Positions 59,556 through 64,000 of a stretch of DNA of 64,000 nucleotides are shown here, piece by piece; positions within the stretch are counted from its first letter, which is position 1; each line of letters begins with the position of its first letter. The DNA comes from Winkia neuii subsp. neuii DSM 8576. Its GTDB lineage: Bacteria; Actinomycetota; Actinomycetes; Actinomycetales; Actinomycetaceae. The stretch covers positions 1 through 64,000 of the forward strand of contig NZ_ATUW01000006.1 in assembly GCF_000420405.1 (NCBI RefSeq), given 5' to 3'. The position numbers and the translations under genes were made by a program. Under the pieces are notes generated by a model. That model did not search any database. It was not told where the DNA came from and was given only the letters and a program-made list of their open reading frames with translations.

Positions 59556-59592
59556 AAAAAAAAGTTGTGGCGGGCACGAGGCCCGCCACAAC
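59556..59592 (-). terminator. Terminator of the csbD transcript
   Basis: On the minus strand GTTGTGGCGGGC pairs with GCCCGCCACAAC around a short loop and is followed by eight T residues. It is the strongest terminator in this region. Confidence 0.88.
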
Positions 59593-59602
59593 CAAATCCG
59601 GA

Positions 59603-59845
59603 CTACTTGTCGGTGAAGCCTTCTTTTAGCTTGTCGGCAGCAGCCTTTAGGTTTGCTCCTAGGTCACCGGCAGCATCCTTGGCCTTTTCGGAAAGTTCGG
59701 AAGCCTTGTCCTTGACCTCGGCGCCAACCTGATCCATGCGGCCTTCGGCCTCGGTGTCTTTGTCGCCAGTTACCTTGCCGGCAGCTTCCTTAGCCTTGCC
59801 ACCTAGGTCCTCGCCAGTGTTCTTCAGTTTGTCTTCGAAAGACAT
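59603..59845 (-). CDS. CsbD-family stress protein
   Basis: The 80-residue protein is very Lys/Glu/Asp/Ala-rich and starts MSFEDKLKNTGEDLGGKAKE, with the repeated GKAKEAAGKVTGD pattern of CsbD, a sigma-B-type general stress protein in Bacillus. Its molecular role is unknown. AGGAGG precedes ATG 59845. It is next to the Asp23-type operon and may share regulation. Confidence 0.88.
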   Translation of the reverse strand: MSFEDKLKNTGEDLGGKAKEAAGKVTGDKDTEAEGRMDQVGAEVKDKASELSEKAKDAAGDLGANLKAAADKLKEGFTDK

Positions 59846-59896
59846 ATTTCCTCCTTTTATAGTGATGCAGCTGGCTGCAATCAAGTGTTTGTTGAA

Positions 59897-60505
59897 TTAG
59901 CGAACTCGATCGGAAGAGCCGATGAGTGAACGCCAGTCGTTTTGGATCTCTACGCATATGGGCGGGGTAGTGCCCAGCAGCGAATCGACGCGGGCAATGG
60001 CTCGATCCATAATCTGGCGGATGTGAGCCGGTGAAGCGCCCTTATAGGCACCTACCTTTACTAAGATGCCCGGTTCGTTCTTGACCTCGTAGCCGTAGGT
60101 GGAAATGTTAGTTATCCACCTGTCGTCGCCCACTTCGTGCTCGATGACCTGTTGGACTAGATCGATACTGGCGGTGGTAGTGCCAGAAGAAGTCTGGGAG
60201 GGCACCAACGACGCGGCCCGAGTGCGGCCCCCACCCTGCGAAAATATGACGCAGAGGGCAACTATTACCCCAATTGCGGCAAGCGCTAACAGGGCGATTG
60301 ACAACCACGAGAGGTTGCTGTTGCCCACGATGGTGCGCCTGGCTAGATCGGAGTAGTTGTCTAGAGCGGCTGGAGCATTTTGCTTGTACGCCTCTGCCGC
60401 CTTTGGCCACAGAGAGATTAGCAGCGCCCCCACCCCGCCAACTAAAAGCAAGGCCGCAAGCAGGAACAGCAAGAACCTGTTCAAAGCCCTAGGTAAGTGC
60501 TTCAC
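59897..60505 (-). CDS. AmaP-like alkaline-shock membrane anchor protein
   Basis: The 202-residue protein has two N-terminal helices (FLLFLLAALLLVGGVGALLI and about 66-88) and a soluble C-terminal Asp23-like half. It resembles AmaP, which anchors Asp23 to the membrane. It is the last gene of a five-gene overlapping set and is followed by csbD. Confidence 0.72.
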   Translation of the reverse strand: MKHLPRALNRFLLFLLAALLLVGGVGALLISLWPKAAEAYKQNAPAALDNYSDLARRTIVGNSNLSWLSIALLALAAIGVIVALCVIFSQGGGRTRAASLVPSQTSSGTTTASIDLVQQVIEHEVGDDRWITNISTYGYEVKNEPGILVKVGAYKGASPAHIRQIMDRAIARVDSLLGTTPPICVEIQNDWRSLIGSSDRVR

Positions 60506-61131
60506 TTTGCGACCTCCCCGTTAGAGTTGAGCCTGACCTGACCACTGGTAGCAGGATTCAGGCGGTAGCCTTCGATTTCGTTATTCAAAATAGACTGGAT
60601 TGAGCTGGTGTCTACATCACGCCCTGAGGTGGGAGTGACGTGCACGTTCGCGTTCCTCTTCGAAAGGGAAGTAGAAACCTGCCCCTCGGGGAGCCCAGCG
60701 TGCTCGCGTACAGTGCGGGAAAGGGCGGAGGCGGTCACCTTGTCGTCGACAATGTAGGCAACGCGATTCGATTCCAGCGAGTGCCGGTCGAGGGCGCCGC
60801 CGCCCAGAGCTTTACCGAGCAACCAGAGCCCGAGCAGAATGGCTATGATCCCACCTAGAATGAGCCCCCACCGGGGTACTCCGGCAGGAAGGTCGGTAAC
60901 TGCGGTGGCGATTTGGTCCCAAGACGCCAGTAGATTGGGTTTTCCGAGTGCGCTGAGAATGCGCTCTGCTATTAGCCACACCAGCACGACAGCTACCAGC
61001 AAACCCACGATAGAGGCGGTGATTGCCCTGGAAGAGTGGGTTTCGCGGCGCACCATGTACGGCACGTGCGGACCCTGCGAAGCAAGCTGGAGCGGAGCGG
61101 GCGCAGAGGCATTGGGTTTGTCAGTGCTCAT
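60502..61131 (-). CDS. DUF6286-like membrane protein
   Basis: The 209-residue protein has two helices (about 35-57 and 88-108) followed by an Asp23-like soluble domain (VAYIVDDKVTASALSRTVRE and SKRNANVHVTPTSGRD). It overlaps both neighbours by four bases. It is probably part of the envelope stress complex. Confidence 0.72.
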   Translation of the reverse strand: MSTDKPNASAPAPLQLASQGPHVPYMVRRETHSSRAITASIVGLLVAVVLVWLIAERILSALGKPNLLASWDQIATAVTDLPAGVPRWGLILGGIIAILLGLWLLGKALGGGALDRHSLESNRVAYIVDDKVTASALSRTVREHAGLPEGQVSTSLSKRNANVHVTPTSGRDVDTSSIQSILNNEIEGYRLNPATSGQVRLNSNGEVAK

Positions 61132-61490
61132 TCAACCCTCCTCTTTGGCTGAGGCTTGAAGTGGATACCAGTCAAAACCATGCGCACATCGCCTATCGTG
61201 TGACCAGTGATGTGCTGAGCGTTGCGAACAATAGCCTCGCGAGCCGAATCGGCAGCGCTAAAAATGTTCGCATCTTTGGTTCGGGTTACCCTTTCCACCG
61301 TTGTTTCGGGAACGGGAGTGGAAATATCCAAGCCCAAGGCGCTTTCGGAATCGTGCAGATCTACCGAGATCTTGTCAGCCGGAACTGACAGGGCCTCGCC
61401 AACCACTGCCGCCGCAGCCCTTTTGATAGCTTTGGCGCGAATGGTGGTGTGGCCGCGGTAGGCCTGCGCGTTAGTAGTTTGTTCAGCCAC
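61128..61490 (-). CDS. Asp23/Gls24-like small protein
   Basis: The 120-residue soluble protein has the Asp23-type pattern (GHTTIRAKAIKRAAAAVVGE; ISVDLHDSESALGLDISTPV). It overlaps its neighbours (GTGA and TAGTG types). It is a second, divergent Asp23 unit in the operon. Confidence 0.72.
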   Translation of the reverse strand: MAEQTTNAQAYRGHTTIRAKAIKRAAAAVVGEALSVPADKISVDLHDSESALGLDISTPVPETTVERVTRTKDANIFSAADSAREAIVRNAQHITGHTIGDVRMVLTGIHFKPQPKRRVE

Positions 61491-61687
61491 TAGTCAGAAG
61501 TGGTGGTGTGCTTACCGATCAAGGCGCTCCCGACAGCGCGCAGGTCGAGCTTGCCGGTGGTGGCGCGGCCCAAAATGGCGCCAATAACCATGAACAAGGC
61601 AGTCAGGATGAAAGCCCAAAAACCGAGCTTGACTGCTACTACTGCAAGAATGGCACCTACGAAGATGCCCATCTGGGTGTTAGTCAC
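61490..61687 (-). CDS. DUF2273-like small membrane protein
   Basis: The 65-residue protein has one or two helices (MGIFVGAILAVVAVKLGFWA, FILTALFMVIGAILGR) and a soluble end. Small DUF2273 proteins accompany Asp23 in Firmicutes and actinobacteria. It overlaps the asp23 stop by four bases. Confidence 0.78.
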   Translation of the reverse strand: MTNTQMGIFVGAILAVVAVKLGFWAFILTALFMVIGAILGRATTGKLDLRAVGSALIGKHTTTSD

Positions 61688-62238
61688 TTTACGCGCTCCC
61701 TCTTGGTCTCGATTTCCTTAACCTCGTCCTCATCGTCGTCATCGTCGTCGATCGAGGGGATGTGAACGTCGGCAATGTCGATGTTCACTTCGGTTACCTC
61801 GAGGCCCACGAGCCCTTCGACGCCCTCGATGATCTTGGAACGAACCTTGTCGGCTACCTCGTGGAGCGGGTAGGGGTATTCGGCAACCAGGGTCAGGTCG
61901 ACAGCAGCCTGAGTCTGGCCAACTTCGACGTTGATGCCCTGTTTGACGTTCTCGGAGGCGCCCATCTTGTCGCGGACCGAACCGAGGGCGCGCGAGAAGG
62001 AACCGCCAATGTCGTAAACACCGGGAATCTCGCGGATGGAAAGGCCGGCAATCTTAGCTACAACCTGGTCGGCAATAGTGGTAGTGCCGTTGCCGTTGTC
62101 TTTGCCGATGTTCGACTGGGTTACGTCAGTGCCCTTGCCCTGGGCAGTTGCGCCGTGCTTGGCGACATCTTTACGTGCATCGTTCTTTGCTGCTACGTCG
62201 GTAGGCTTTGCCGACGGCTTCTGATTTGTTGCTGCCAC
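61684..62238 (-). CDS. Asp23/Gls24 family envelope stress protein
   Basis: The 184-residue protein has a Lys/Asp-rich N-terminus and the Asp23 core (TTTIADQVVAKIAGLSIREI; PGVYDIGGSF; VDLTLVAEYPYPLHEVADKV), ending with an acidic stretch. Asp23 forms membrane-bound polymers that respond to cell-wall and alkaline stress. It is the first gene of the operon. The 180-base gap upstream contains the palindrome CTCATTAATGAG at 62311-62322, a possible operator. Confidence 0.85.
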   Translation of the reverse strand: MAATNQKPSAKPTDVAAKNDARKDVAKHGATAQGKGTDVTQSNIGKDNGNGTTTIADQVVAKIAGLSIREIPGVYDIGGSFSRALGSVRDKMGASENVKQGINVEVGQTQAAVDLTLVAEYPYPLHEVADKVRSKIIEGVEGLVGLEVTEVNIDIADVHIPSIDDDDDDEDEVKEIETKRERVK

Positions 62239-62379
62239 TTTGAGCTCCTTATTTTTCGTACAGGATGATTAAGAGCGCTGCCATAACATGTTTATGTGCT
62301 ACGACACAGTCTCATTAATGAGGCTACCGGCAAACAAGAGTGTTTACCACTGGAGGCAGCATTTTTCCGCCATTGGTAT

Positions 62380-62407
62380 AAATACAGTCACTAAATAAAC
62401 TGTATTT
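62380..62407 (-). terminator. Weak hairpin behind the GGCT-like gene
   Basis: AAATACAG and CTGTATTT pair around an AT-rich loop, 13 bases past the stop of the minus-strand gene. The T run is short. Confidence 0.35.
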
Positions 62408-62419
62408 TTATTGTTTAAA

Positions 62420-62875
62420 CTATTCCGAAAAATCCTGCTCCCTCTTTGTCCAGTCCCCGGTGGAGGAGGGGCAGGTGTAGGAAGCGTTCTGCTCGAGGGC
62501 ATTTTGGGTAGCTACATATAAGTAGGTTTCTACCTCTTTGCCGGCCCTAGGCCCATTTGCGAGGGCGGGTCTAGCAATGACTCTGGTATACAGATTTTCG
62601 CTGCTTCCTTCGCCCCAGTATCCCTCAAGTTCATCCATGTCTTCTAGAATTGATTCGAAATTTTCCCGTGCCACGTAAATGATCTCGCCAAGTATTTGAC
62701 TGCCCTGATCTTTTGTGGGTACCGCCATAGGGTAGGACGGGGTTAGCAGTAGCCGGTAACCGTGCAGGATCGCAGGGGCGGTTTCTTCGACGTGTGAACC
62801 AAGAATGGCCTCGTTGTTCGTCTCGCCGGGTCGAAGAGTGCCGTAAACGAAGAAGGGCCTATATGTCGTTTCCAT
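62420..62875 (-). CDS. Gamma-glutamylcyclotransferase-like protein
   Basis: The 151-residue protein has FFVYGTLRPGETNN, the substrate loop of the GGCT/AIG2 superfamily, and the segment EDMDELEGYW with a candidate catalytic glutamate. Family members cleave gamma-glutamyl peptides to 5-oxoproline. It is a single gene on the minus strand, divergent from hsp20. Confidence 0.82.
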   Translation of the reverse strand: METTYRPFFVYGTLRPGETNNEAILGSHVEETAPAILHGYRLLLTPSYPMAVPTKDQGSQILGEIIYVARENFESILEDMDELEGYWGEGSSENLYTRVIARPALANGPRAGKEVETYLYVATQNALEQNASYTCPSSTGDWTKREQDFSE

Positions 62876-62950
62876 GGATAAAGTCTTTCACTGCAGGTGG
62901 GGTGGGTGGAGTAGGCGCGCGGCTGAGGCGCCGATCACAGAAAATGGAAA

Positions 62951-63027
62951 CCTGAGTCGGCTAGACTCAATCTTTCGCTCGAGGTGAATTAACTAGGAAA
63001 TCTGAAGTTGAGTGTCATAGACTCAAG
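62951..63027 (+). promoter_or_regulatory. Two HAIR-type (HspR) operators upstream of hsp20
   Basis: The HspR inverted repeat CTTGAGT-N7-ACTCAAG is matched at 62951-62971 (CCTGAGT-N7-ACTCAAT) and, better, at 63007-63027 (GTTGAGT-N7-ACTCAAG). HspR represses dnaK and small heat-shock genes in Streptomyces and Mycobacterium. The sites are 32 and 88 bases before the hsp20 start and would repress it until heat shock. Confidence 0.78.
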
Positions 63028-63058
63028 GTGAACTTGAAGAAAGGAAAAGGAGCTTCAA

Positions 63059-63481
63059 ATGGTCAATAAGTACGATCCCTTCCACGAAATGGAACGTCTG
63101 TTCAACTCGACTATGCGTCAGGCCTCCACTCCTGTACTGCCTATGGACTTGTACCGCCAGGGGGACAAGTTCATTGCACTGCTCGAAATGCCGGGCGTAG
63201 ATCCCGAAACCATTGACATCGACGTCGAAGACCGCACCCTGACGGTGCGTGCCGAGCGCCACTCGGTAGAGGGCGACGATCTAGAATGGCTAACTCACGA
63301 ACGTCCCACGGGTACCTTTGCAAGGCAGCTATCTGTGGGCTACGGGGTAGCGCTAGATAAGATCGAGGCCGAATACGACAACGGGCTGCTCACCCTTACG
63401 ATCCCAGTTGCCGAAGAGGCCAAGCCCCGCAAGATTGCGGTCAAATCTTCCTCTACTAAGAAGAGCATTGACCACGAGTAG
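63059..63481 (+). CDS. Hsp20/alpha-crystallin small heat-shock protein
   Basis: The 140-residue chaperone has the alpha-crystallin domain (about 30-125): LLEMPGVDPETIDIDVEDRT, LTVRAERH, RPTGTFARQLSVG and the end motif YDNGLLTLTIPVAE. It holds unfolded proteins for refolding. AAAGGAG precedes ATG 63059. Two HAIR operators stand in front. Confidence 0.95.
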   Translation: MVNKYDPFHEMERLFNSTMRQASTPVLPMDLYRQGDKFIALLEMPGVDPETIDIDVEDRTLTVRAERHSVEGDDLEWLTHERPTGTFARQLSVGYGVALDKIEAEYDNGLLTLTIPVAEEAKPRKIAVKSSSTKKSIDHE

Positions 63482-63497
63482 TATCGGGGGCTAGAAA

Positions 63498-63529
63498 GTG
63501 CCGGGGGTTTTCCCCGGCACTCCTGTTTT
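63498..63529 (+). terminator. Terminator of hsp20
   Basis: GTGCCGGGG and CCCCGGCAC form a 9-bp stem around a short T-rich loop, followed by TCCTGTTTT. It also lies behind the converging aldo/keto reductase gene. Confidence 0.85.
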
Positions 63530-63538
63530 AACGCCCCC

Positions 63539-64000
63539 TTAGATGCGATCCATGGTCCTAGGTGAAGAGCCGGTACGCCCAGCCTCCCCCAGATCTAATT
63601 CGTCTAATGTTGCCAGGGCGTCCGAATCCAGGTGGAAATCAAATATTTGCGCATTCTCGTCGATGCGCTCCCTAGATGAGGCCTTTGGAAATACCACGAC
63701 CCCGCGTTCGATGTTCCAACGCAACACAACCTGTGCCGGGGTGCGCCCCAACTTTGCGGCGAGCTCCTTCACCTTGGGCAGCTCCAACGCCTTGCCGCGA
63801 GCAAGGGGGCTCCAAGCCTGCACTACAATCCGGCGTTCCTGGCAGTAATTCAGCACCTCGTTGTTGGCAAAGAGCGGATGCATTTCGATCTGGTTTACGT
63901 GCGGGACCAAACCGGTTTCGTCCTCAACCCGACGCAAGTGTTCGACCTCGAAATTAGAAACCCCAACAGTGCGCGCGCTGCCGTCGGCAGCAAATTCCTG
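63539..64000 (-). CDS. Aldo/keto reductase, partial (5' end outside window)
   Basis: The frame covers the C-terminal 153 residues and runs off the window. The segments TVGVSNFEVEHL, PHVNQIEMHPLFANNEVLNY, QAWSPLARG and FPKASSRERIDEN are typical of 2,5-diketo-gluconate reductase-type aldo/keto reductases that bind NADPH. The catalytic Tyr/Lys part lies outside. Substrate unknown. Confidence 0.9.
   Translation of the reverse strand, partial: QEFAADGSARTVGVSNFEVEHLRRVEDETGLVPHVNQIEMHPLFANNEVLNYCQERRIVVQAWSPLARGKALELPKVKELAAKLGRTPAQVVLRWNIERGVVVFPKASSRERIDENAQIFDFHLDSDALATLDELDLGEAGRTGSSPRTMDRI

Overview
The window is a bacterial chromosome segment of moderately high GC with many GTG starts, tight 4-base gene overlaps and paired HspR-type (HAIR) operators. 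The gene set points to an actinobacterium, most likely in or near the Actinomycetaceae: an SRP RNA-dnaX-recR group, a dCTP deaminase of the short actinobacterial type, DUF4235 and DUF6286-like proteins, an Mrp antiporter with MrpA and MrpB fused, and a prophage with an actinophage-style head module. Genus cannot be read from the sequence alone. A lone csrA is unusual for the phylum and hints at flagellated relatives.

Left part (1-21250): tRNA-Ser(GGA), SRP RNA, dnaX, recR, a HAD phosphatase, lysC-asd (aspartate pathway, with a likely internal start for the LysC beta subunit), then a dispersed purine set (purD, purC, purS, purQ, purL). Among the purine genes sit csrA and two proteins I do not recognise. 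The purQ-purL gap holds a dense cluster of DnaA-box-like 9-mers. Next come gdhA, serS, a HAD phosphatase, an AGE-family epimerase, a UPF0340 protein and tRNA-Ser(TGA).

Accessory island (about 21400-26720): a decayed prophage bounded by a 31-bp direct repeat, lying between tRNA-Ser(TGA) and tRNA-Ser(GCT). Most phage genes are broken: an integrase start, HNH/terminase scraps, the 3' half of the portal gene and the first codons of the capsid gene. A HicA/HicB pair is damaged in both genes. In contrast, a MuF-type minor head protein carrying a C-terminal toxin-like domain (weak EndoU resemblance), the small gene right behind it (candidate immunity gene) and the scaffold gene are intact. This phage-borne polymorphic toxin-immunity pair is the most interesting system in the window.

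Right part (27100-64000): an OpuC-type glycine betaine/choline ABC transporter, a nitroreductase, a fructosamine kinase, tRNA-Arg(ACG), a monoacylglycerol lipase-like hydrolase, a Na+/H+ antiporter, an amino-acid permease, an S4 protein, two very acidic proteins of unknown role, a Tag-like glycosylase that lacks the catalytic and zinc-binding residues and overlaps ywiC antisense, the helicase hrpB, dcd, a large membrane Fe-S oxidoreductase, an MFS exporter and a six-gene Mrp operon. It ends in a stress region: a beta-propeller protein with a GalT-like protein, an ACT-domain protein, CsbD, a five-gene Asp23/AmaP-type envelope stress operon, a gamma-glutamylcyclotransferase-like protein, hsp20 behind two HAIR operators, and a truncated aldo/keto reductase. 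The betaine transporter, Mrp system, Asp23 operon, CsbD and Hsp20 together suggest strong investment in osmotic, pH and envelope stress.
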